A DNA stretch of 64,000 nucleotides from Alisma plantago-aquatica (GCA_963693085.1 OY856409.1:239498558-239562557), one strand, 5' to 3'; positions 33,410 to 45,234 are shown, counted from the first letter of the stretch. Notes: generated by a model from the letters alone, not told the origin. Made by a program: numbers and translations.

Positions 33410-33890
33410 GTGCCAAGTAGTAGAATAAATACTCTTTCAACCTTCAAATACAGGTTATACTGTGTGGTGAATTTTCATTAGTTGAATCAATACTCTTTCA
33501 CCCTCCAAATACAGGTTATACTGGGTGGTGAATTTCAAGTAGTAGAATAAATACTCTTTCACCCTACAGTAGAACAAATAGTCCATCAAGCTGGGTGTAA
33601 CTATTAAAGCTGACTAATGGGTAACTATTAAAGCTGACTAAAGGGTAACTTGCTTCAATGTGTTCAGGCATTGGGTCACCTAGTCGGGGTGCCCAGCTAC
33701 CAACTACTAAGCACAAGCATCTTTCTAGTACCATCAACGTGGAGATGACTGCCAAGTTTCATGATAATGATGTTGTAATATGGTGCACAGCTACCAACTA
33801 CTGAGCACAACCAACTTTCTAGTACCATCAACGTGGAGATGACTCGCCAAGTTTTATGATAATGATGTTGCAATATATCAGGTTATTCAG
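33410..33890. repeat. Short direct duplications in the PEPC intron region
   Basis: ATACTCTTTCAACCTTCAAA-type segments occur three times at 33430-33565. A block with TTTCTAGTACCATCAACGTGG occurs at about 33720 and 33820, about 100 bp apart. These replace the region where the missing PEPC exon would be expected. Confidence 0.7.
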
Positions 33891-34902
33891 AAAAAATAAA
33901 TTAGTACTTCAAGACATTACCAAATGAAGCATAGTGGATGCACCATTGCTGTTGTTTGTAGGAAAGCGCATCTATCAGAATGCAAATATGTATAATGACC
34001 ATAGTCTTAGGAAAAGGTAAGTATTTAACTCAATATGTTAGTTGCTAAAAGAGACCCAATTCTATCTCCTGTCTAGGGATGTCGTTCTCTCCAAAAAGTT
34101 TTATGGTTGTAGATATGGTTATGATGATAAGCAAACTGTGAGCAGAACTGCTCGTTGATCATACAAATATAAGCTGATTCTCACTAGATCAGACATGAAA
34201 ATCTCAACACAGATGTATACATATTCACTATTGGCAAACAACCGACAGGGGTGGAAAGAAAGATTTAGAGGATTGGCAGGAATTCTTCCTAGTACCTAGG
34301 AGAATGCAAATAAAAAACACAGATGTCTTATCAAAGATGGAGTACCTAAAACCGTAGCTGGAAAAAAGTCTGCATACAAGAAAGGCCGTTAAGGGGGTAT
34401 CTGTTACCTCTAGGAACAGTCAATAAGCTAATAGTTATAGAAAATAGAAAAGAAGATTTTTATGGTCAGAAGCTCGTTCAAAAACATCACAGAAGAGAAG
34501 GATTGCACCATTTGACTTTCCCTTGATGGAAATACAACAAGTGCAATTATTAACTTGAACCTGGCAGGGATGACAGGGTATCCAAATCAGACACGGGGAC
34601 CATTGATGGTTGGGTAGACAATTTTCTTCAACATTGAAAAGGAGGCTACTGAGCAGGGACAAGTGGTTGGGGATAGAGGGAGTAGAAGATGAGGTGCTTA
34701 ACAAAGTGGTTGCTAGTTTCCTGTACAGCCTGAATACAAACAAATGAACGAGGCAAGGAAGATACCTATGTAGGTGGCTGATCTAAGATACCTATGTAGG
34801 TGGCTGAGCTTACTTTTTCCTATGGAGTGAAGATTGGAAATTAACTGGGACAAAAATTTCAAACATACTCAAGCAACACATTTGATTGAAATAAGCAAAT
34901 AC

Positions 34903-34990
34903 CTATGTAGTGTTTAGCATCCTTTCTTGAAGATCTGTGCAGTTCATTAGCTCTAACTCTTAGTTCATCGTTACACCTCCACATAGAGAG
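34903..34990 (-). pseudogene. ppc: PEPC small exon (captured)
   Basis: 88 bp between acceptor CTATAG and donor GTATTT encode [20 protein letters not shown] and further residues ending KDAKHYI, the PEPC segment directly after the 35817-35920 exon. Phases match (starts phase 0, ends phase 1). The exon that should follow (the EFWKQ segment onward) is not visible before 33370, so one internal exon is missing. Confidence 0.9.
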
Positions 34991-35470
34991 CTATAGAAAG
35001 TACCATTTTGTTTGAAATTAAATTAAGTATAAATATGTTATTCTAAAGAATTATAACAGTTTGGAAAAAAATAATTGTACGCCAATTCAAAAATACTAAT
35101 TCATTCCAGTTTCAAGAATTAAAACATATTTGTTCTTGCGGAAAGCCAATTCAATGCATATGCAGAGATGTTATTCAAGACAGTAAATATGCGGTCAAAA
35201 GGGAGAAAAACAGTTCAATTACCATACACAACAAGACTAAATTAGAAAATAAAAAAATCTAACAGCGTTATTTTCTATTGAAGCTACCAAAATTAAGAGA
35301 AAATTAGCCATAATTTGCTAATGAAATGGTACAATAATAATCTAGTTCCAAATGGCAACTACAAAGAAGAAATTATACATTAGAACATTAACTATCCGGC
35401 AGGCAAAAGCCTCTACAAGATCTTTCTTTATAAAACTATTGCATCTGCTCCAAAGAAAGAAGTAAACATG

Positions 35471-35692
35471 ATTTTATAATTTCTCACCGGATAGTTCATT
35501 CATCCGGTTGTCAGGATGAATGAAGTTCATTCATCCGGTTGGCAGGATGAATGAAGTTCCTTCATCTCGTTGTCGGGATGAATGAACTATCCTTTTATAA
35601 TTTCTCACCGGATAGTTTATTCATCTGGTTGTCAAGATGAATGAACTATCCTTTTATAATTTCTCACCGGATAATTAGACCCATCAGTATAG
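35471..35692. repeat. Hairpin-forming repeats in the CACTA interior
   Basis: TTTTATAATTTCTCACCGGA recurs three times at about 35472, 35592 and 35652. Between copies, arms such as TTCATCC and GGATGAA are separated by about 8 bases, and longer arms GGATAGTTCATTCATCC / GGATGAATGAACTATCC enclose them. The stretch could fold into nested stem-loops. Confidence 0.75.
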
Positions 35693-35816
35693 ACAAAAAA
35701 TCCATTGATGAAGTATGGCTACTAAGGGCCTATTAAACTGTTAGCTTAATAGATGATGCAAGTCAGTAATTATGAGGATAGAGAGAAATTGCACAAGGAA
35801 GCAGTCGAGCTCATAC

Positions 35817-35920
35817 CTCAAACATCAACTCCTCTATCTGAGAATAGTACAAGTTTGCAGCCATCATTCTATCTAACAAACAAACATCCCTTGTAACCTC
35901 TGGCGTAACTCTTGGGTTTC
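35817..35920 (-). pseudogene. ppc: PEPC exon with [12 protein letters not shown] motif (captured)
   Basis: 104 bp between acceptor CTATGCAG and donor GTATGA encode [20 protein letters not shown] through QIEELMFE, a near-invariant plant PEPC block. It begins in phase after the usual GGDRDG segment, which is not found upstream to 39533. Only the middle of the gene was captured or survives. Confidence 0.92.
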
Positions 35921-38590
35921 CTGCATAGAATCAATCATCCAGGTTAGCAACATTCACCATCTCTATAGTCTGATCAGATATTCATAGACGGACATACCTA
36001 CAATTTAATAAAATAAGCTTACAAGAGGACATAATCACATAGCATTAGCCATGAAACAGAAAACATGGAAAGGGATTGTCTAATGATAGATATAGCACAT
36101 CTTTCAGAATCAATCCAATATCATGATTGGACTTGTCAGGGTACCTAAGAGGTATTCCCATTCTAAAAGCTTAGGCTACATATAGAATATGAGGCAACAA
36201 TAGAAAAGGTCTGGTGGCCTTTCCAAAACTAAATCTGAAAATAGGTTGTGGGCCTCCCATCTTGGATATAAAGGGTGGTTTTAGAGTTTGTAACCACATG
36301 GTTTGTGTGGGAGGAGGCTGAGACAGAGAGTCTTTAGAAGAAGTAACATGTAGGTGTACGGCTCAAACACATGCCTCAGGTGAGTCATTGATCCATGCAG
36401 GTGCAGGTTGGACAAATGCATGTATTAAGGCACAATAGGACTTTGATAGAACATCATATCATGCAATGTTGATAGTTAGGCCTTATAGGAACTTAACAAG
36501 ACTACAGTGATATATTAATTATAGGAAAAGATTGAACACCTACCTCAACCTCCTAGAAGAATAAAAAATAATCATTACGCCACTTGCTAAGAAAATTCAT
36601 GCCTATCGGCACCATTGTAAGAATATCTTTCATATAGGACTTTATCAGACATCCATTAAATCATTTGGTACTCATCTCAAGTGTGATTGATCTGGTGTTG
36701 TAAGCAGAATTTTTAGTATTAATATGTCCTTCAAAAAGTACTTTTGACCCTCATTAGTGAGGTAATCCATTTTTTCTCCTTAAATCTTAGCAGCTCACTC
36801 AAGTTGTTCATTTCCATAGGAAATTTAATCTTAGAATTGACTAAGTTATTGAATTATATTTGAAATTTAAATGGATCCTACTTAATTATTTGTGACTCTA
36901 AAGTAATATCAAAGTGATTTCCAACCCTATGTTTCCAACTTACATAATAGTTTCTATATGTTTTGGTAGTTACCATAAAATTACTAACTAATTTCAGGAT
37001 AATTCATTGAAAACAAAAAAATGAAAGGAACAACGGAGATGTATCATCCTAGATCATTAAGTTCATGCATTGAATTTGGTTCAACAAAAATTCTACAAAT
37101 GTACATTTATCATTTTTACTACCAACTAAGACTTATAATTTCATGAAAACATAAATTACAAGGAAAGGAAAGGAAAGTTGCTTAGACTTTTTCGGCAAAT
37201 AACAAGAGAAAATTGTTGATGCAACCGGAAAGGTAAAGTATATGACTCAGAAGTCACAGACACTGTAAGGATAACAGAACATGTGGCATAGCTGACAGAT
37301 GCAACATCAAAAACACAAGAAAAAATATGTGAAGGCATAATCTCTTTTAGATGGCAACGTAGTCCTTTACAAGAGATCCATTCCTTATTACTATTATGAG
37401 AGGAGATATCACTCTAGGAACTACCATCTCACTCAAGCATTCTTAGAGACAATTATCTAAATTAAAGTATACTCTCACTAAAATTGTTCCTATAGATATA
37501 TTTTGGGTATTCACTTCATATCTGTTATTCGGCTCAGCCAGTACCCCATTTAGCCAATACTTCCTACATGACCCTGAAATATGAAACCTAGAGAGATTCA
37601 TCAACCTCCATAGAAAAAAGCTCAAAATTTGAAATTCGCCTCTTGTATACTGGCTACTTACAGAGCATGATTTTTTTCCAATCTAATTGAGTAAACATAA
37701 GCTTGAAGAAGTCAAGAAGATCAATCTGATGTGTGCCCATCACTATAGTTTTTAACTTCCTAACATTAAGAGTGCAACAACTTGATTGTTTCTCCCATCT
37801 CAATGAGCTAATACCACGAGGATTGGGTTGTAGAAGAGGTGAAGCCCTATAGCACCCGTAGTTGATAGTATATCCCAGATGGAGATCCAGTTTGAGATGA
37901 TCAAAGCATATGTTACATATAATAGACTGTGATCATATTCTAAGCGGTTAAGACTGCTATAAATGGTGTGTACCTACAATAAAGCATCCTTCTCCATAAA
38001 AAACTTGATTTCTGGTTGCAATATCATGTTGTTTTAATGTGAATGAGTTAAATATTATGCACCAGAGAAAGTAAGATGAACCATTAGAGAGGATCTGTAC
38101 TCTCTAATAGAAGAGGCACGACGCATCAAAGAATATAGGGGAAAATCACCAACCATGTCATGTCTAGGATGTCACAACCTAAAGTGAAAAGACCTATGAT
38201 CTTAAAATTCAGTCATGGAACAAACTTGTGTGAATACTGGTGTCTTATAGAAAACAAGAAACACCTGCTGTTAGGAAAGAGAGTACCTTGAAAGCCTATT
38301 CTCCAAAGGGATTTTGGACAGAAAGTGGGCCACAAAATTGGTCAAGAATCTCCTTTGAAAATTGGTCCTCCAGGCAGTTTGTCCATGTAATTGTTGTTTA
38401 GAAGGCATTCTGTATCTGATTTTCTGAGTCAGCATTCTTGTAGATCTGAAATAGTATTCTTACCCATTTTCACTTCCTATTTCTAAGGGTTATAAAATTA
38501 AAATATATTATATAAACTTCCTGATCTACTTATGGGTCTGACAGACTTAATAAGTGCTTGTTTGCAATTCCAGATTGAAAAAATTGTACC
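35921..38590. other. CACTA interior, no gene recognised
   Basis: AT-rich DNA without recognisable PEPC N-terminal exons or transposase. The scattered short frames have no motif. Confidence 0.45.
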
Positions 38591-38599
38591 TTTCCTTCT

Positions 38600-39230
38600 T
38601 TGGCTCGGATCCGCTTGTAGTCAGGCGTCGACCTTGGCTCCTAATGTCGTCTTCGTCTGCAGAAAAGATTAGAGAAGGATCAGGAAATAGTTGTGAGTTA
38701 GGTTTTACCAAAGGCGATAGGAGCGTGAGGGAGGTGATGAGGTTATTGGGCTATTTGGGAGGCGGGTGGGGTTAGAGGGGGTGGGGGTTAGAGAAAAAGA
38801 GTTGTGGGAGAGAGGGGAAAGTACCGAGGGTGGATTTGTTGCCGCTTGTATTGCAACTAGGGCGCCGCCCCTCTACTAGTTGGGAACCGGATGGAGCAAG
38901 AAGAAAGGGGAAAAGGGAAGGGGGTAGAGACATCGTCGTGCAACCGGAGCTGTCGCTGCTAAGTGTTTGGCCGCGAGCTACTGGCTGGGGCATCGACGCA
39001 CCTGCTGGTCGGCCGCCCAAGCTGATGGTGCGGCGCTAGGGTGCCGCTAGGGCGAGGGAAAGGTGAAAGGAGGAAGGAGGAAGGAGGTAGGGTAGAGGAA
39101 GAGTGGGCGCAGCTATAGGAGGTAGAAGCACAAGAAACGACCGTCGATTCCTGCCCCTAGGCTGCTGGTCGGGTGCTGCGGTTGAGAAGCGGTGCTGGGC
39201 TTCGCGCAAGGAATCAATTGAGTGAAGAAG
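38600..39230. other. GC-rich island near the right CACTA end
   Basis: About 630 bp with abundant CG dinucleotides (GCGCCGCCCC, GCCGCGAGC, CGTCGTGC) stand out from the AT-rich surroundings. Both strands have ~70-80-codon frames without known motifs. It could be a captured 5' UTR/first exon or promoter CpG island of a third gene, or a subterminal region of the transposon. Confidence 0.45.
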
Positions 39231-39514
39231 GAGATAAGGGAAAGGGGGTTTTATTTTTATTTTAATTTTGATTTACAGATGTTGTGTTTTAGAATGGAGG
39301 GAAGGGTTATGAGATGGAGGGAAACATTTGTCATGGCATTTTTCACGGGGTGATTAGTGAGTAATGTATTTGTGAGGGATTAGTGTTCACATAAACGTTC
39401 TAAGAATGTTAAAAACACGGTTGAGGGATTTGGTCCCATATTTGAAGGATGAGCCCTCACAAATAGACATCATTATTCATGATTTTTGGTTCTTCACAAA
39501 TGTTCTTCAACAAA

Positions 39515-39533
39515 GGCCAAATTTTTTATAGTG
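39515..39533 (-). repeat. Right terminal inverted repeat of the CACTA element
   Basis: On the minus strand CACTATAAAAAATTTGGCC, followed on the plus strand by AGT. Pairs with 29996-30014. Confidence 0.85.
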
Positions 39534-39536
39534 AGT

Positions 39537-39980
39537 CCAGTATAAATGAAGATAATTTAAATGTTGGGTTGGTGAGAAAGTTTTACGTTTGTTGAAAATT
39601 TTGACAAATGAAGGTATTTGTTTATCTTTATTAACATACATGTACCTTTTTTATTTTAATTTAAATTTAAAATATTGTTGGTACGCCCAACATACACCGC
39701 AGTCTACAATTACAAAGATGTCACTTTGTTATTGTCTTTTATAGGGGCATGTTGTGACTTTTTGTGTTGGAGTATATTTTTTTTTACATGGACAAATTTC
39801 AGCATAATGTAAATTTTGGTCAAGTTGTTGACTGTTGTCATTAATATAGAATCATGTTGGTAAATATAACTAATTCGTAGTGATATTAAATGAAACTAAA
39901 TGTATGTATTTTAATATAATAATTTATTATGTGACAAATATATGACACACACAAGAGAGTCGTGCACACACGCACACACA
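39537..39980. other. AT-rich intergenic DNA
   Basis: No feature recognised apart from a (CA)n-like run (39950-39982) at the edge of the SINE target site. Confidence 0.5.
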
Positions 39981-40168
39981 CATATATAAGTGTTTGGTGC
40001 TAACAAGGAGTGCTTCAAGTAGTCAAGCACAATGTCCCCTAACAAATAGATCCGGGTTCAGATCCCACTTGCCACATTGATTTACCATCCTCCCAGATAT
40101 TCGGCCTCCGTCACGGACATGGGAGAGGGGGGATCTTTCTCTCTTAATCCCATATATAAGTGTTTGGT
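39981..40168 (+). mobile_element. tRNA-derived SINE with 18-bp target-site duplication
   Basis: A 152-bp body (39999-40150) is flanked by perfect 18-bp repeats CATATATAAGTGTTTGGT (39981-39998 and 40151-40168). The 5' part has an A-box-like GCTAACAAGG and a good B box GGTTCAGATCC (about 40055-40065), the internal Pol III promoter. The 3' half resembles plant SINE tails (CATGGGAGAG...GATCTTTCTCTC). The family name is not determined. It inserted within a microsatellite-like site. Confidence 0.75.
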
Positions 40169-42349
40169 TCAACTGGTTTGACCAGTCCACACTACTAACT
40201 TCTTCATACTATGGTGAGTCGTTCGATATCTTCCTGTTCAATATTTTGTTGACTTCGTTACGATGTGGTTACGATGTCATTTCCTGTCCATCCGGTTCGA
40301 CCACACTAGTTCAACCCGGCTTAATATGATCTGAGTCTATACATGTCCAACCGCCGATCCGGTTCTAAAAATATTGTACTCAATGAATGTCTTTTCCTTC
40401 ATGACTCGGATGTCTATTGATTCCAATCTTATCAACTAACATTTCGTCTTCAAAGCAATCTAATAGCCTCAAACTCGTACAATACACATATTTATGCTTA
40501 TAATATCTATACTTTGCCTCTGCAAGAGGTGGAATAGACCATGACTTCGTCTGTGTCCGCCTTACACGGAGCAACAAACACACTTGACTCTTCAAAACAA
40601 TTGTGAAGGAACACGTGGAATTGGGTCTTGGATGTGCGAGTCTTGCTTCATTATCATCGATGCATTGCAAATTGTGCAGGAACATGTGGGAACATGTCCT
40701 GGATCCTTAGTGACCAGCGTCAGATTTTCCATACAAATTAAGTTTTTCATTTATTCTGATTCTGAATGTAGATGTTGACTTACAAAGTTTTATGGAGACC
40801 ACGGCTATGCTATGTTGGATTGTTTGCAGTGAGCGGTCTCTTAGCGATGTCGTGATAGCAATGGTATTGCTTTTCAATTTCAGTTGGCCCTCTTTTTTTC
40901 AGTTTGATCCCTCTGGGAACAAGTACGGATAATGAACTTTGGACTAGTTAGATCCAGATTCCCCTACCTTGTTGGTTGTTTAGGTGAGTTAGAAACCGGG
41001 AGTTAACCTATAATAAGATTAAAAAAGGTCATATCAACATAACTACCTCAATGCTGTGATAAACGAGCCCAGAGTCCATATTGGATTTTCAGGTTTAAGT
41101 AGAAGCAAGACTAAGTTAATTTAAACAGGGATTTAATTAGGACTAAGAGACCCTAGAATCTCATCTCAGTCCGACATTACCAGAAAGTTCATTCCATCAA
41201 ATCGGGGCTACGAGCCCAGCAGGGGCTCTTGATGGGTGGTCTCAATAAATGTTGATAAACATAAACCATTTCATGATAAAAAAGTTGATAATCAGTACAT
41301 CTACCGGCACTTGAGAGTTGAGAGGAAAGCAATTGGAAGTTATAAGCCCGTGATGATGGGCTACTAAAAGGGCCTGGTGGACAAGGTATGAATGAGAAAT
41401 GCCAACAAGATCCCGGCCCAAAAGGTGAATCATATGTGTATGAGTGCACATATATTTCGCTGTTGGTCACTTTCTTCACGGTGGATAAAAGTTATGCCAA
41501 CATTTCGTGAGAGCCTGCGGAAGTTTCCTCATTATGAGGCCAAGTTTTCAACTTATTCGTCGTAACTGATCTAGAAAACTTATGAACTGTAGTTCTTTAT
41601 GTAATTTTTTTATTGTTTTAAAGTAAGTGTTGGAATTTGAGTTCTGTGACTTCCGCTGAATTATGGACTTACACACAAAACAGAGTTCCTGAGTTACCGC
41701 TTAAAAAGAGCGGAAAATGAGTTCCAGAACTATTAACAACATTTTCTATGCAATTATATTTTTCATTCTTCATAAATGACAGATGTAAACTATTTTAGAC
41801 TAGAAATGTTAATGGTATGGATATGGTTTATTGCCAAAATAATAACATAATCAAAAAAATTCTATATACTATAGTCGCGCTATGTAAACTATTTTACACC
41901 GTAACAACCATTATCAATGTGATTTTTAAAATAAAAAATATATATGAATGCTATACAAAAGTAATCACACTGCACCATGTGACAAAAATTACCTAACATA
42001 TTTTTATTCTCCATGTTTAAGGAATATGATGAAAATTGATAATTAACAACAAACATGCACAAAGAATATACCAAAGACTTTAATATGTTTTTTTAAACAA
42101 TTATGAACCAAAAAATATATTTACATTCACATAAAATGTAGATATTATTACAATACTATGTACATACAAAGTGAAATACAAATATATTGATGTGATTTCA
42201 ACAAATATATATTTATTTAAATTATAACTATACAATATTAAATATTTTTTAATGGATCGACACTTGTACCATGAACGTCTGTTGATGTTATTATGGTTAA
42301 AAAAATTTGTAGTTATCCATGGATATGATTCTTTCTTCGTGTCTTTGTC
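40169..42349. other. Intergenic DNA, no gene recognised
   Basis: The stretch at 40165-40370 is rich in CCGGTT/AACCGG motifs. The rest is AT-rich with only short motif-free frames on both strands (for example 40380-40685 minus, 41189-41479 minus). Confidence 0.5.
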
Positions 42350-42363
42350 GTCCTTACTTATTA

Positions 42364-42397
42364 TATCATCATCATCATTATCATCATCATCATCAAC
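42364..42397 (-). repeat. (TGA)n-like 3' tail of the RTE LINE
   Basis: The plus strand reads repeated ATC/ATCATC with one ATT, directly after the left duplication. Trinucleotide tails are a hallmark of RTE elements. Confidence 0.8.
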
Positions 42398-42899
42398 TAA
42401 GTCTCAATCCTAACTATGTTGGGGTCGGCTACATAGATCCTTTTTTTTCATTCAGCTCTATCATGGGTCATATTCTAATTGAGATGTAGAGATTTAAAAT
42501 CTCATTTTATAAGCTCTTCCCATGTTAATTTAGGTTGTCCTCTTCTTCTATTAATTGTGTCTGCCTCAATAGTATTGCTTTGTATAGGCACATTAGTCGG
42601 TCTGCATTGCACATGTCCATACCATCTGAGTCGATCCTCCCGCTACTTGTCCTTAATGCTCGCCACCCCCACTTTATTCCTGATATATTCATTTCTCAAG
42701 CGATCTTTTCTTGTCTTCCCACACATCCATCCAACATATGCATTTCAGCCATGTTCATCTTATTGAGTCCTTATTTCTTCACCGCCACACATTCACTCAC
42801 ATAGAGCACGGCTGGTCGTATAGCAGTTTTATAAAACTTCCTTTTTATTCTGAGAGGGATCTTCCGATCACATAATACTCCAGTTGTACTCTTTCATCT

Positions 42900-44051
42900 C
42901 AACCATCCTGCAATGATCCTATGAAAAACATCATTTTAGACATCCTCATCTATTTGAATGATAGAGCCCAAGTAACAAAATTTATCACATTTTGGTATAT
43001 CTACTCCGTCCAACTTGGCTCCACCATTCACACTATGAGATTGGCTGAAATTGCAATGCATATACTCAATTTTGATCCTACTAATCATCAATCCATTTTA
43101 TTCTAGTGCTTTTCTCCAAAGCTCAACTTTATCATTCAAACCATCTTTAGTTTCGTCAATCAATATAATATCATCAGCAAATAACATACACTAAGTAACA
43201 TCATCCTGAACATTATTTGTCAACTCATCCATAAAAAGAACAAACAGATATGGGCTGAGTGTGGATCCTTGGTGTACCCCAACTATAATGGGAAATGTTG
43301 GTCTCTCTCCTTCATGAGTCTTCACACTTGCAGTAGAGCTACCATACATGTCTTTAATCAAGTCAATGTATTGGATTGGCACACCCTTTTTCCTCAAAAC
43401 CATCCACAACACTTCTCTGGGTACTCGATCATAAGCCTTTTCTAAATCGATAAAAACCATGTGAAGATCTCTTTTTCTTTCCCTATACTCCTCCATAAGC
43501 CTCCTTGTCAAAAAAATGGCATCTTTTATTGATCTACCAGGCATGAAACCAAATTTGTTGTTTGATATATGTGTTATAGATCTTAGCCTCTGCTCAATAA
43601 TCCTCTCCCAAAGTTTCATTGTGTGACTCATCAACTTGATACCTTTGTAGTTTGTGTAGCTCTGAACATCACCTTTGCTCTTGTAGATGGGGACTATAGT
43701 ACTATTTATCCATTCATCCAACATCTTCTTTGCATTCATGATCTTATTAAATAAATTTGTTAACCACATAACTCCTTCATCCCCCATACTCTTCCGTACA
43801 TCAATGGGAACACCATCCAGTCTGCATGACTTTCTCATTTTCATCCTTTTCAAGGCATTCTTGACCTCAAAATGTGAAACTCTTCGTGTGTAAATGATAT
43901 CTCTTGTATCCCTATCACACGAGTCTCTAACATTATTTACAGTATCTCCATTAAAAATCTTATAGAAGTAATTTCTCCAATAGTTCTTGATATCATCATC
44001 CTTTACCAGCACTCCACCATCTTCATTCTTGATGCATTTTACTTGACTCAA
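42900..44051 (-). pseudogene. LINE reverse transcriptase, broken
   Basis: A 286-codon open stretch (44051 to 43191) includes [82 protein letters not shown] and [16 protein letters not shown]. After a stop at 43191 the frame continues with the catalytic box [13 protein letters not shown] and the post-RT segment. The RT would copy LINE RNA at the nicked target. Several stops follow the FADD box. Confidence 0.92.
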
Positions 44052-44504
44052 GTTTCTTCCTTTCCTTTATCTTATACGAGCCATTTTATATATATCTTTT
44101 TTCCCTTCTCTAGTATCCAACTTCTTATAAATATCATAAAAGTATCGAGACATTGCCTCCTAAACAACCTTTTTTGCTTCTTTCTTTGCTTGCTTGTATC
44201 TCTGAAACATTGCATCATCTCGAGATTTGGGCAAGCTCCTATAGATCTCCCTTTTCAGTTCAATAGCCTTCTATACTTCATCATTCCACCACCAAGTCTC
44301 TTTTTCTGGAGGCCCACAACCTTTGGACTCTCCTAAAACCTATCTGGCAATTTGTGTTATGCAGGAGCTCATGTTAGGCCACATAGTGTTGACATAAGAC
44401 TCTAAGTTCCAAGTTCCCTCCTTGATGAGTTTATCATGAAAGGTCAATTTCTTTTCTCCTTTAAGATTCCACCACTTGATCCTGCTATCTTGATTTTTGT
44501 TATA

Positions 44505-45200
44505 CTATCCTTTATTGGTCTTTATGTTAATATCCAAAACCACCAACCTATGTTGGGTCGTGAGTTCTTTGCCAGGAATAACTTTACAGTCCTTGCATAC
44601 TTTATGATCCTTCCGCCTTGCAAGGAGGTAATCAATTTGGCTAAAATTGTGTCCACTCTTGAAAGTAATCTTATGAGATTCTCTTTTCTTGAAATGGGTG
44701 TTTGCCAAAATCATATCATATGCAACTTCAAAATATAATATCCTCTCTCCTTCTTCATTTCTACTGCCATATCCAAAACCACCATGAACTCTCTCATATC
44801 CATCATTGCTACTCCCCTCATGGCCATTTAAATCACACCTAATAATGATCTTCTTTTCTATAGGTATTTGTTCCATCAATCCATCCATGTTATCCCAAAA
44901 ATGCTTCATAGCCTCCTCGCTAAGGCCAACTTGGGGGGCATAAGCGTTGATACTGTTAAAAATATTTCCCCCAAGAAAGACCTTGGTAGCTATGATTCTA
45001 TCACCCATCCTAGCTATCTTGACAACACCATCCTTCAACATCTTATCAACAAATAATACCTACACCATTTCTATGTTTATCAATGCCTATATACCAAATT
45101 TTATATCATGTGTCTCCAATCTCCCTACAACATTTTCCTGTCCACTTAGTTTCTTGTAAGAAAGCTATATTGACTTTTCTTCTCATCATGGTATCTACTA
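44505..45200 (-). pseudogene. LINE endonuclease domain (APE-type), broken
   Basis: From the 5' side: MRRKVNIAFLQETKWTG, then after in-frame stops FNSINAYAPQVGLSEEAM, the phosphodiesterase motif CDLNGHEG, SQIDYLLARR and TQHRLVVLD with the C-terminal His. These are the successive motifs of APE-like LINE endonucleases that nick target DNA. Stops near 45040-45100 interrupt the N-terminal part. Confidence 0.88.
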
Positions 45201-45234
45201 TCTCCAAAGATTTTCCTGTCCTTACTTATTATAT

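Larger units (their letters stand above)
29996..39533. mobile_element. CACTA (En/Spm-type) DNA transposon carrying host-gene fragments
   Basis: The left end reads CACTAGTAAAAATTGGGAC and the right end, on the minus strand, CACTATAAAAAATTTGGCC: 15 of 19 positions match, including the diagnostic CACTA. Both ends are flanked by the 3-bp duplication AGT (29993-29995 and 39534-39536), as CACTA elements produce. Subterminal regions carry short repeats with GCCCTCACAAATA-type motifs on the left and their counterparts on the right. No transposase frame was recognised, so it is probably non-autonomous. The interior holds exons of two unrelated host genes, both on the minus strand, with introns, which shows capture at the DNA level. 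Confidence 0.85.
42367..45217 (-). mobile_element. RTE-type LINE, minus strand, with 17-bp target-site duplication
   Basis: Flanked by direct repeats GTCCTTACTTATTATAT (42350-42366 and 45218-45234). The 3' end, on the left, is a (TGA)n-like tract instead of poly(A), as RTE LINEs have. An APE-type endonuclease, a linker and an RT follow on the minus strand. The 5' end begins almost at the start of the endonuclease, so it is slightly 5'-truncated. Protein blocks such as FNSINAYAPQVGLSEE and [14 protein letters not shown] match the plant RTE/BovB-like group (family knowledge). Confidence 0.9.

Noticed and set aside
38772..39039. Opposing frames in the GC-rich island
   Set aside because: No recognisable motif. 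Open frames on both strands are expected from high GC.
39999..40150. A tRNA gene
   Set aside because: A- and B-box-like sequences are present, but there is no cloverleaf or anticodon arm, and an 18-bp duplication marks it as a SINE insertion.
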